A DNA stretch of 64,000 nucleotides from contig CM035354.1 of NCBI GenBank assembly GCA_020137815.1, positions 5,780,015 to 5,844,014 of the forward strand. Direction: 5' to 3'. The position numbers and the translations under genes are program-made. This stretch comes from Hormiphora californensis. Lineage: Eukaryota; Ctenophora; Tentaculata; Cydippida; Pleurobrachiidae. Positions 24,344 to 44,270 of this stretch are shown piece by piece. Numbering within the stretch: position 1 is the stretch's first letter; the number at the start of each line of letters is the position of its first letter. The notes under the pieces were generated by a model. The model worked only from the letters and a program-made list of their open reading frames with translations. It ran no database searches and was not told the DNA's origin.

Positions 24344-24499
24344 TCTCTCACTCTCCGTTGTAAGACACAACACAATTACTTTGGAATAAAACACCGTCTT
24401 ATCAGCGAGCGAGCGAAGCGCTCGCGATCGCTATCGTCCCTCTATCCTAGTATCTCTCTCATAGCTATCGCTCTCTCCTATCGTCTCTTCTCCTCTCTC

Positions 24500-24532
<33 letters not shown>

Positions 24533-24768
24533 TATCCAGGGAAACTCAATTTGAATTGTGACCTTATGCAAAGCCATAGATTTGCAGTAATATATATTCT
24601 GAATAAGCAGCTGAATGGACTTTTAGCACAATGTTATCATACAAGCAGAACTAAAAGCCTTTACCATCAGCGTTTGATTGAGTTTACCAGCTAGCATTGT
24701 GACACAGTTCTTAGTTGTGATGCAATTGAAGGAGTTTAAAGGCATTTCGTAATGGTTAATATACTTAC

Positions 24769-24906
24769 GTCGATGGGCGGTGTGTTTGGGGGCCGTGTTT
24801 GGCTGGGTGATGTGCTTGGGGGTATGTTGAGCGCTGGGCTAGGCGGTGGGCTGGGCGGTGAGCTGGGCCTTCTTCTTACAGACGCCGAAATGTTTCCGAA
24901 TTTCAT
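24769..24906 (-). CDS. First coding exon of an unknown proline-rich protein
   Basis: A TTTCCACAG acceptor is followed 5 nt later by ATG, then 46 codons (Ser/Pro/Arg-rich, starting MKFGNISASV) to a strong GTAAGT donor in phase 0. The next exon is not identifiable: the following 500 bp downstream contain no matching open exon, and the next gene starts with its own signal peptide. This may be a short-lived or misread exon. Confidence 0.4.
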
Positions 24907-25065
24907 GGCTGCTGTGGAAAGAAACAGGAATTAAATGGTTCGATATGGACGAATTGGAGAGAGATTAAAGAAACAAATTTCAAGTGTAGAATATCAAATT
25001 GGATAGTCTATAATAAGTGAAGCATTTTTACAAATATCATCTTAGTATTATACCAAACACTAATT

Positions 25066-25538
25066 TCATTGAAAGTTAAATTGTGGTCCACCGTCCTGAT
25101 ATTGACCTGTTACCTCAGCACCACTGAAATCAAACCCAGGGTTCTCTCTCTGGTATCTCTCTTGGAGAAAACGTTTCTGCATGGTGTCTAAAGTCAATAG
25201 ATCAGCAGAGCAACTTCGCCTCAAAAAGAGATTTCCAGCAGTTCTGTGGAGTCTTGATGCACTTGACTAGGAATATTCTAATGAACCGTGACCCATCCTC
25301 CTCCTCAATGGTCCATGTACTCTCATCAGTAACAATAGATGCGAAATAGTTTGTCCGAAAACTTGGTCTCATTGAACACTGAGCAAGAAACACTGGAGGG
25401 AAGAATCTTTACGCTCACGTTTTTTCCTTTCGTGTTTGCTGACACTGCGATCTCGATCGTCACGTCGTCTATGGATTGATACCAGCTACCCCAGTCAGTC
25501 TTAGACTTCACTATCCCCGCTTTGTCTTCGAAGTCCAT
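25066..25538 (-). CDS. NUDCD2: NudC domain-containing protein 2 (NUDCD2)
   Basis: A p23/CS-fold co-chaperone of the NudC family, acting in the cytosol with Hsp90 in protein folding and dynein/LIS1 regulation. The N-terminal WGSWYQSIDDVTIEI matches the family start of the CS domain. Later come STWTIEEED, RIFLVK and CWKSLF, and the C-terminal signature RENPGFDFSGAEVTG is diagnostic. Two single-base insertions break the frame, one near 25341-25345 (TTTCGC) and one near 25210 (AAGTTGC). Removing one base at each gives 156 residues, against 157 in human. The start at 25538 fits the family; an acceptor GTTATAG lies 11 nt upstream. The pattern says functional gene plus sequence errors. Confidence 0.88.
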
Positions 25539-25896
25539 GAGTTTACACCCTATAACAAGAATATTGTGTAGAAATAGCACCACATTTCCCTTTGTTGAAC
25601 TTCGGTAAGAAAGAATACAATGAATCAAGAAAAAGGTACAAACTAAAAAAACAACACAAATAAAAACATGTCGCAGCTTCAATTGTAATTCATACTTTCC
25701 TTTTATTTAATTCTAAAAAGAGCACTATACTCAATAATGCAGTGCGGCAAATAATATGTTTGGACTGCGATTTTCGGAATGAACAGTTGCAGTTGAGCTA
25801 TAGACGCTGTATATTAGACAGTAAATGAAAATCGCAAAATATTAATTGTATTCAGTATCATTATAATCTCTATTTTCCTTTTTATATTGTCATATG

Positions 25897-26829
25897 TTAA
25901 TAATATCTTGTGTCATAGCAGCAAGACCGGCAAATCTTCCCTCTTACAAATGCTACAACCACCGCAGCAATCAAAAAGAGGGGGAATATGACTGCAAGGG
26001 CTATCAATCCAATAAGGAAGACGAAGAAGTCGTACTCTTGGCCACTGTAACCAGAAATCTCTCCATCCCATCCGTGTGCCTCAGACTGATCTCCTGCAGT
26101 CATGGTGACCTGAACGGTGTCTCCCTCATCGTAATTAGGTCGAATTGCCTCAAGTGTTTCAACAAAGTAAATAGCATTGTAGAGGGAGTCTTGGGTAGAT
26201 AATGTATAGTTGGATGCAGCGAATTTAACCCAACCATCGTTGAATTTGATACTGAATTTGGGAGTAAAGCCCGTTCCCTGTACCTCCCACATATGTACTT
26301 TTTCTCCAATTCTGTACTGGGTCAGTGTACTGGTTGGTAGAGCTGCATTTTCCCCGATAACAGTAAAAGATGCCTCGTAATCGTAGAAGTAGCTGTACGA
26401 ACTTGTCCAAACAAATTTACATGTGTATTTTCTATCAGGAACAGGATTTGTGAGCGTTACCAAGTATAATGTTGAGTTAGCACTGTGGCCGTACGTTGCA
26501 TCTGTCATATTCCTCACTGCCAGGTCTCCATCCCCACCAGCACTGTTGATTTGTGCGACCATCTCATCCACGGTGAACAACAACGCACCGAAAGAGTTCT
26601 CCAATCGGGTGGCTTCAAAATCAGCAACTTCATTTTTACCGGACGATTCGTTATAATAGGTCACTGTAAGGTTTAGAATATCTCTTTTGTAGCAGGAGCA
26701 TCTCACTTCAGCTTCGTCGTTGCTGTCAATTCGGGCGTATGGAGATGCACGTGCTTCTGCGTAGGAGGTATAGGAAAAGGCACAGGTGAGGAGAAGTAAC
26801 ACCACAGAAGCTCTCAGAAGTCCAGACAT
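25897..26829 (-). CDS. Type I membrane glycoprotein with Ig-like extracellular region
   Basis: Intact single exon, 310 residues. A cleavable signal peptide (RASVVLLLLTCAFSYTSYA) is followed by about 230 extracellular residues with N-glycosylation sites (NLT, NES, NMT, NST, NYT). Paired cysteines near CSCYKR and YTCKFVW hint at one or two immunoglobulin-type sandwich domains. A transmembrane helix (FLIGLIALAVIFPLFLIAA) is followed by a short basic, cysteine-rich tail (RGKICRSCCYDTRYY). It is probably a cell-surface recognition or adhesion protein; I cannot name the family. An AACCAG acceptor-like site is 3 nt before the ATG. Confidence 0.75.
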   Translation of the reverse strand: MSGLLRASVVLLLLTCAFSYTSYAEARASPYARIDSNDEAEVRCSCYKRDILNLTVTYYNESSGKNEVADFEATRLENSFGALLFTVDEMVAQINSAGGDGDLAVRNMTDATYGHSANSTLYLVTLTNPVPDRKYTCKFVWTSSYSYFYDYEASFTVIGENAALPTSTLTQYRIGEKVHMWEVQGTGFTPKFSIKFNDGWVKFAASNYTLSTQDSLYNAIYFVETLEAIRPNYDEGDTVQVTMTAGDQSEAHGWDGEISGYSGQEYDFFVFLIGLIALAVIFPLFLIAAVVVAFVRGKICRSCCYDTRYY

Positions 26830-26955
26830 TTCCTGGTTAAGGAAGGTGCTGTTATCAACTTGATAATGAGTTACACCGAGATAAGGCTAGGAGTTCTAAA
26901 ATTGACGTGATAGTTTTTTGGTAGGATCTGCACCCAAAATGCAGAGTTGCGTGTT

Positions 26956-26963
26956 TATTTATA
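26956..26963 (-). promoter_or_regulatory. TATA-like box of the membrane glycoprotein gene
   Basis: TATAAATA on the minus strand, about 130 bp upstream of the start codon. Its first two bases are the TA that also forms the target duplication of the palindromic element beginning at 26964. Confidence 0.4.
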
Positions 26964-28457
26964 CAGGGCCACGGCGTGCCCCAGAGTAGTTTAACATTTG
27001 TTTGAGTGACCACCTCCAATTCCGGTTGTAACTGGTCGGGAAGACCTCCCTGAAGGTCGTGGCGGAGCGGGAATAATCATGTAGACCCGCTGCGGCTTCA
27101 GAAAATTGAGAAAAAGATAGCTATCTTTTTTTTCACTTTGAAAATAAGAAATTTTTACAGATACCGCCTTGTTCTACAAGATGTGGTTGTCCCCGACCTA
27201 TTTTTGGACGTAGAATCGAATGCCGTTGGAGTCAAATCTTTAAAATGTAGGCAACATGGAGAAAATCGCGTTTTTAGGTGTTTTTTGGTGAAAAAAACGT
27301 CCAAACTGGTACTATAGTTGATAAGATAGGGTCCCAAAAGTATCACAAATCGATTTTTTGGGTCCTTTTCGCCCTAAAAACAGAGTTTTATGAAAATCCA
27401 GTACAACGCCTATTCTCCGCTTACTTTCAAAGAAAGTGAATATAGCTCTAATTTAGCCAATTTGGAAGAAAAGCCGTCCAAAACGATACTAGCTGACAGG
27501 ATAGAGTCCCAATAACTTACAAAATGTCATTTTAGGCCTTTTCTACCCTTGAAACAGATTTACTTGGCGATAAGCCATCTCGGTAGACCTCTGGAGTAGG
27601 TGGAAATAGCCATGATATAGCGATTGTGGCAAATGAATGTGAATAAACGCTTACCAAACCTACTTTAGCATCATGTATGTCCTATCTCTGAAACTGTGAA
27701 GTTGAAGAGTGGCTCTTGCATAGTCCAGTAGTCCAGAGATAGGTCATACATGATGCTAAAGTAGGTTTGGTAAGCGTTTATTCACATTCATTTGCCACAA
27801 TCGCTATATCATGGCTATTTCCACCTACTCCAGAGGTCTACCGAGATGGCTTATCGCCAAGTAAATCTGTTTCAAGGGTAGAAAAGGCCTAAAATGACAT
27901 TTTGTAAGTTATTGGGACTCTATCCTGTCAGCTAGTATCGTTTTGGACGGCTTTTCTTCCAAATTGGCTAAATTAGAGCTATATTCACTTTCTTTGAAAG
28001 TAAGCGGAGAATAGGCGTTGTACTGGATTTTCATAAAACTCTGTTTTTAGGGCGAAAAGGACCCAAAAAATCGATTTGTGATACTTTTGGGACCCTATCT
28101 TATCAACTAGTACCAGTTTGGACGTTTTTTTCACCAAAAAACACCTAAAACGCGATTTTCTCCATGTTGCCTACATTTTAAAGATTTGACTCCAGCGGCA
28201 TTCGATTCTACGTCCAAAAATAGGTCGGGGACAACCACATCTTGTAGAACAAGGCGGTATCTGAAAAAATTTCTTATTTTCAAAGTGAAAAAAAAGATAG
28301 CTATCTTTTTCTCAATTTTCTGAAGCCGCAGCGGGTCTACATGATTATTCCCGCTCCGCCACGACCTTCAGGGAGGTCTTCCCGACCAGTTACAACCGGA
28401 ATTGGAGGTGGTCACTCAAACAAATGTTAAACTACTCTGGGGCACGCCGTGGGGCAG
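26964..28457. mobile_element. 1.5-kb palindromic foldback transposon
   Basis: Two arms of about 720 bp (26964-27691 and 27733-28457) are near-perfect complements around a loop of about 40 bp. The spot checks I made found roughly one difference per 50 or more bases. The ends read CAGGGCCACGGCGTGCCCC at the left and CTGCCCCACGGCGTGCCCC read in from the right. TA flanks both sides (26962-26963 and 28458-28459). No open reading frame of note. It is a non-autonomous element, probably of a TA-targeting superfamily. Confidence 0.8.
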
Positions 28458-28784
28458 TACCGTGGTCAGATGGTCTATGTAAACACACACTTCTACGGCG
28501 GGATTAGTAGGAGCGCTTAGATCATGCACGTCACGAGCAAAACTCGCACGCCACCCGAAGTTTAGGTTACTAACACTGCCTCAAGCCCACAGGGGACTAT
28601 CGGAAACCGATATCGCCAGAACTAGGAGAGTAGCCCCCTGACCTCCACCGTTAGGAACTACTATATGGCAGGTAGTGGAAAGTGGATCGAGGTTATACTC
28701 CTCAATGATTGATGATTTCTCCACTACCCCTTAAACAACAAATTCGACAAAGGGCCGCTACACGGCCAAGCGTTGGCATATGCT

Positions 28785-29066
28785 ACGGTTAGGGCCAGCG
28801 TTAAAATCTGGGTGTTTCGTGAGTGCTGACAAACTAAACAGCAATCCGACACCGGGGTCTCAGATAATAAACGCACACCACGATCGGTCACAACAAACGG
28901 TTTTTTAGGGTTAGGGCTAAAGTAGGGTTAGGGTTAGGGTTGGGGTTTGGGTTGGGGTTAGGCCTTGACATTTCCTACCACATTAACTTTGAATTAGCCA
29001 AAACGGTTGAGTGGTTTGGCGGTTAGAGCCATTTTAGTGAAACTTTTTTGGCAGCGCGCACAGGCC
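28785..29066. repeat. Dispersed repeat R, left part, with telomere-like core
   Basis: It contains GTTAAAATCTGGGTGTTTCG, a degenerate TTAGGG tract at 28908-28963 and CAAAACGGTTGAGTGGTTTG. The same words recur at 61500-61740, and the repeat resumes at 32971 after the nested insertions. 28460-28784 shows nothing recognisable. Confidence 0.8.
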
Positions 29067-29503
29067 TTGTAATCTTCTTTGTGTAGATGCTACACCGGTG
29101 TCAGTTCCTTACAGAGCCTCCCCCTCCCTGGATATTGTTCGTATCCAGTCCATGATAGAATTATTGTTTTGTTTTGGGTATCCGAGCACCGGTGGGCGAT
29201 CCGGGAATCTCTTCAGCCATTTTCCCAGAAGTATCTTGAACGAGGCCAGGTCTTCCGCTGAGTTCACTTCACTGGGGAGAGTGTTCCATAGTCTAGTTGC
29301 TCTACAGGTGAATGAGTTGTGGTACTTCGTTGCAACTGACTTCTGTGTTGTAGTAGGACAGGTTGGGATTTCCGCTTTCTTTCCGAGACGGTTGTTGTTG
29401 TAAAAGCGGATGCCGATGTTGTTGGGCGCTTTGCCATTGGCCATTTTCCACATCATAATAATGCTATAGCGCTCCCGGCGGCGTTGAAGAGAGTGCATGT
29501 TCA
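29067..29503 (-). pseudogene. LINE-B fragment, C-terminal part of reverse transcriptase
   Basis: The minus strand encodes the C-terminal region of a CR1-like LINE protein (SLQRRRERYSIIMMWKMANG through RLWNTLPSEVN). It continues the fragment at 32529-32970, from which it is separated by the hAT-like element. The left boundary abuts repeat R at about 29066. Confidence 0.8.
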
Positions 29504-29713
29504 GTTTCTTCCAGGGGCGGTGCGCGGCGTTAATTCACGAAAAAAATTTTGGGTCCAGCGCTGCAGAAAATACATTTAAATGTAACACGCGAAGGTGGTC
29601 TGGACCACATTGGTAAATAGCGCTGCCACATTAGCTTTTTCTCGCGCGCATTCGTTTTTTAAATTGAAAATCGGCTCATTTTTTCACTTTTTTGACGATT
29701 TTTTCACTTTTTG

Positions 29714-32440
29714 GCAAGTTTCTTGAAATGGGAAGGAGGTGTTCCGGAATTTGTTGACCAGCCTCTGTACAACACACTCCGGGATTTCATGGACACAAAC
29801 CTTCTAACGCAGTTGGTATCGTCACCAACCAGGGGAGATAATGTTCTTGATCTAGTGTTCACCAACAGGCCAGACTATGTCCTGGCGGTGAACTGCGACG
29901 ACCTCGGAATATCCGACCATTCCATGGTGACATGTACTCTGGCATTCAACTGTACGGAAAGGGTGGAGAGAGACCTACGGGAGAAAACAGAGTTTGCAGC
30001 GCTCAGCTTATTGGATATGAATTTTGAGAGGGCAAACGCGTTGTTTGAGGAGGTGGACTGGGACCTCCTGCACCTCCTCTGTTCTGAAGGTGGCAGTGAT
30101 TTTTTGGAACTGATAAGGCTGACAGTTCTACAGATATCCACTATGTGTGCCCCACCTAAACGGGTTGGCAAGAAGTGGAGAGATAAGAAGTTGAGACACC
30201 TGCGGAGCCGGCGGAGGAAACTCAACCGGCGGATGGTCAGGGCAACTGGTAATCTGAAACAGCGGCTAGAGGAAAAGGTGGACAGAATAACGATGGCCAT
30301 TAAGGAGCACGTGAAAGATCAACAGCAAGCTAGAGAAGAAAAAGTTGCAGCGGCGGTTAAGTTGAACCCTAAGTACTTCTTCACCCACGCCAAATCCTTC
30401 TCCAAGGTGAAGTCCTCGGTCTCTCCACTCGCGAGGGAAGATGGTTCTCTCACAACAGATTCTAGGGAAAAGGCAGACCTGCTGCAGCGGCAATACGTGA
30501 AGGTCTTCAGTAACCCAGCGGATGTGGATCCAGAGAAGGCAATCGAGAACATCCCTGAGAACAATGTGGAAATCTTGGATATTGAGTTTTTCCAGGAGGA
30601 TATCGAAAAGGCATTAAAGGAGCTTAAACCCAACTCAGCAGCCCCACCGGGAGAAATTCCAGCTGTCATTCTAAAAAGCTGTTGCAGCAGATTAGCGTAC
30701 CCGATTTGGCTTCTCTGGAAGGAGTCTTTCAATACTAGTACCATACCAGCAGCAATGAAAGAACAGTTCATCTGATCGCTCGCTGCCTGAGAATTACCGA
30801 CCGGTGGCCATCACGTCACATATCTCCAAAACATTTGAGAGGGTGCTGCGAGACCACCTAACGAACTTCTTGGAGATAGCAGAGCTTCATTGCGACAGGC
30901 AGCACGGCTTTCGAAAGGGGCGAAGTACGATGACTCATCTCCTCGCCCATATGGATAGAGTATTAAAACAGCTCACTGAAGGGAATGAAGTGGACGTTTT
31001 GTATCTGGACTTTCAAAAAGCATTTGATAGAGTTGTTGTTGTTGTTGTTGTATGCGCCTCCGCTTCCAATGACCAATCCTCTACTTGTGATTTTATCCCG
31101 TCAGGTAGCCAGTTCCAGTGATAGAGTTGATACACGTGTCTTACTCAAAAAGCTTCATCGTTATGGTGTCCGTGGCAAACTGTTGGCTTGGATAAAGGAG
31201 TTCCTCACCAACCGGAAGCAGACGGTACTTGTAGACGGGGAGCAATCATTTTGGGAAGTCGTGGTCAGTAGTGTAATCCAGGGCAGCGTACTGGGGCCAG
31301 TCCTTTTCATATTCTATGTACTCGATCTGAAAGACTGCCTCTCAAGTGCAGACTCGATGTCTTTTGCCGATGACACTAAGCTGATTCAGGCTATCCAGAC
31401 CCTTCTTGACCAAGTGGAACTTCAAGAGGACATCAAAAATGTTAATCAGTGGTCGTCCAATAACAACATGAGGCTTCACGAGAAGAAGTTTCAGCTAATG
31501 ATATACCCCCTAGGCAAGTCCCAGTTGCTTAGGGAGCTGCCTTTCACGTCTGAAACCCTGAGCTATGTTACAGAAGCAGGTACGACTGTGGAACCTGAAC
31601 AGCACGTAAAGGACCTCGGTGTATGGTTGTCGGCGGATGGTACATGGACTTATCACATCAATGACATCGTTAGGAGGGCCAACCGGATTGCGGGATGGAT
31701 TCTGAGCGTGTTCAGATGTAGATCTCAGGAGGTATTACTGACTTTATACAAGGCCTTGGTTCGTCCCATTCTAGAGTACTGCTGCTTGGTTTGGTCACCA
31801 TCCAAGGTAGCTGACATCCAGGCGCTGGAGAACGTTCAGCGAGCTTTCTTAAGAAAGATCTATGGGATGAATGAGCTGACTTACTGGGAGCGTTTGGAGA
31901 CTTTGAAAATCATGTCCCTGCAGAGGCGACGCCAGAGGTACGAGCTTATACATGTCTGGAAGATCTATCATGGACTAGTACCTAACTGTGTAGGAATGGA
32001 ATTCCAGACAGGCCGCTTGGGGATACAGGTCAAAACGCAGAAGTATCCTTATTGGGCTGATAGGAGGCGAGCTACCCAGCTGTTCAACTCGTTCAGTTAC
32101 AGGGCTCCTCAGTTGTGGAATAAACTGCCCCGAGAGGTGACCCTTTGTGAAACATTGGCAGGGTTTAAGGCTAGCCTGGGTTCTTTCATGAAGGAGTACA
32201 AGGACAGGCCTCCAGTGAGAGGGTACCCCACGGTCCCGAATTACTTCAGTCAGGCGGCGAAATCTTAGCTGTGTGTGATTTTGCTGTGTGTGATTTTGCT
32301 GTGTGTGATTTTGCTGATGACTGACCACATGACGGGGCGATTCGTTTTTAATATTTTGAGTTAAGACTTGACAAGGAGGACCCACTCGCTGGGAAATCCG
32401 CACGCTTTTAGATTGTGTAATTTAATTTGATTTGATTTGA
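29714..32440 (+). pseudogene. LINE-C: 5'-truncated CR1-like LINE inside the hAT-like element
   Basis: It starts inside the endonuclease domain (TRGDNVLDLVFTNRPD, then GISDHS). The reverse transcriptase follows: NYRPVAITS, YLDFQKAFDRV, GSVLGPVLFIFYV and SFADDTK, with the C-terminal region MSLQRRRQRYELIHVWK ending at 32268. It is broken: stop codons and a small deletion near 30772-30780, and an 83-bp insertion at 31036-31118 in motif A. The 3' UTR has three copies of a 16-bp unit (TGCTGTGTGTGATTTT) and ends in (TTTGA)n at about 32410-32440. Dead copy. Confidence 0.85.
31025..31129 (-). mobile_element. Short retroposed insert with (CAA)n tail and 11-bp TSD
   Basis: TGATAGAGTTG flanks an 83-bp insert (31036-31118) on both sides (31025-31035, 31119-31129). 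On the minus strand the insert ends in (CAA)n, like a SINE or truncated LINE tail. Excising it and one duplication restores the reverse-transcriptase motif A frame exactly. It is the innermost level of the nest. Confidence 0.75.
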
Positions 32441-32528
32441 TTTGATTTCCCATTTTCTTCTCTTCTTTCGTCCAAAAAGTGGGTCCTGGACCCATTGGAC
32501 CCAGCCTTGCTTCGCCCCTGGTTTCTTC

Positions 32529-32970
32529 AGACGTTCCCAGTAGTTTACGCTTTCCATTCCATCTATTCGTTTTGTAAACTTCCTTTGGATTGCTTCAATA
32601 CTCTGGATGTTTGAGATCTTCGGTGAGTCCCAGAGTGGGCAGCAGTATTCCAGTTTACTGCGGACTAGACTTTTGTACAGAATAGTCATGGTCTTTTTGT
32701 CTCTTGTTTTGAATGCTCTCAAGACCCATGCACTAATTCTTCTGGCATCTGATGTCATTTTTCCTATCTGGTGTTCCCAGGATAGGTCATCTGATAGCTG
32801 CACCCCCAGGTCACGGACAAAATGTTTAGGCTCAATCTCAAATCCTTCTGGAGTGTAGTATATTTGTAGATCCGAGTTAAAAGGTAGTTCCTTTAGGAGC
32901 TGGGTTTTGTTGAGTGAGTATTGTAGGACTTCAAACTTGTCCTCATTCAGACTCATGTTGTTAGCTTTAG
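32529..32970 (-). pseudogene. LINE-B fragment, central reverse transcriptase part
   Basis: It encodes MSLNEDKFEVLQYSLNKTQL through GMESVNYWERLKK, the RT thumb and connection region of a CR1-like LINE. The 5' end is truncated at about 32970, where repeat R resumes. The frame continues at 29503 after the hAT-like insertion. Confidence 0.8.
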
Positions 32971-33290
32971 ACCTCCAAACACCCAGATCGTAACGGCGCC
33001 CTACGGTTAGCAGTGCGGGATACGACAGCGCCTTTAAATTCCCCTCTTTCGCGTCGGTTGGCAAACGCAGCTCGGGATAAGGCAGCGCTTTTCAACTCTT
33101 TTGGCCTTTCGCTTTTCAAATCTCGCACCAAAACTTTTTCTCGCAAGATCACGAATTTATGAAATTCAGAATTAAAGCAGCGCGTTTGAGCGCAGCGCAA
33201 AGTTTTATTTCTGGCGCCGTCAGATATCCTATCCGTTTTGCGCTCAGATCATGATCAGCCTCAGATCAGATTTGCGCCGCCAGACATATC
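32971..33290. repeat. Dispersed repeat R, right part
   Basis: It begins CCTCCAAACACCCAGATCGT, identical to 61718-61737, and continues with GC-rich words including TCTGGCGCCG that also occur near 9130 and 57050. No coding sequence. Confidence 0.7.
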
Positions 33291-33592
33291 ACCTCAAATA
33301 AAGATCGAAATATACTGATTCCAGTAACAAAAAGTACAAACGTTAACACATTTCACTTGAATAAACTTCTCTTGATTAATTTATTGGAGACGCACACTCA
33401 CAGCACGTACAAACAGACAATTAATCAGACCTAAACCCTTATTTAGTGTTTTTATAACTTAGATTGTCTTTTTGAGAGTCTTATTCCGGCTCCTCTCTGA
33501 TCCCCTTCCACCTGAATAGTTACAGCTGGCCAGCGATTAACGGATCATGGTGACAGACAGATAAATTCGTAGATAGTTTAGTTCCCCTGTAG

Positions 33593-43977
<10,385 letters not shown>

Positions 43978-44270
43978 GCTACTTCTTCAATTGTTCCTGG
44001 GGGAAACAGTGAAATTAGTATCTGTTTGTTAGAAGATCACAGGAACTCAGTACCAAATCATGTCTCGTGTATTCACTTCTAAAAACACAGTGTCACCGTG
44101 AATGAATAATGATACTACATTACAGACTATAAAAAGTCTACACTGCACAGTGTGTGTATCATGTAAACGTGCAGTGTAAACCAATAATGCAGCAGGAGAG
44201 GAGAGTAATATAGAGGAGACGACGTCAGCATATATTACACAGGATCTGGAAACGTATAATGCTTGGAATA

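Larger units (their letters stand above)
29512..32520. mobile_element. hAT-like element (8-bp TSD) carrying a LINE
   Basis: Termini are CAGGGGCG at 29512 and its complement CGCCCCTG ending at 32520, flanked by GTTTCTTC at 29504-29511 and 32521-32528. CAGGG-type ends plus an 8-bp duplication are hallmarks of hAT elements. Removing it rejoins the minus-strand LINE-B reading frame. Its own sequence is only about 200 bp on the left and about 80-100 bp on the right; the rest is a plus-strand LINE. Confidence 0.85.

Noticed and set aside
26964-28457. Palindromes as possible long-read hairpin artefacts
   Set aside because: Consistent TA or TTAA flanks, arm differences and unique loops argue for real insertions, though read-level checking is still the decisive test.
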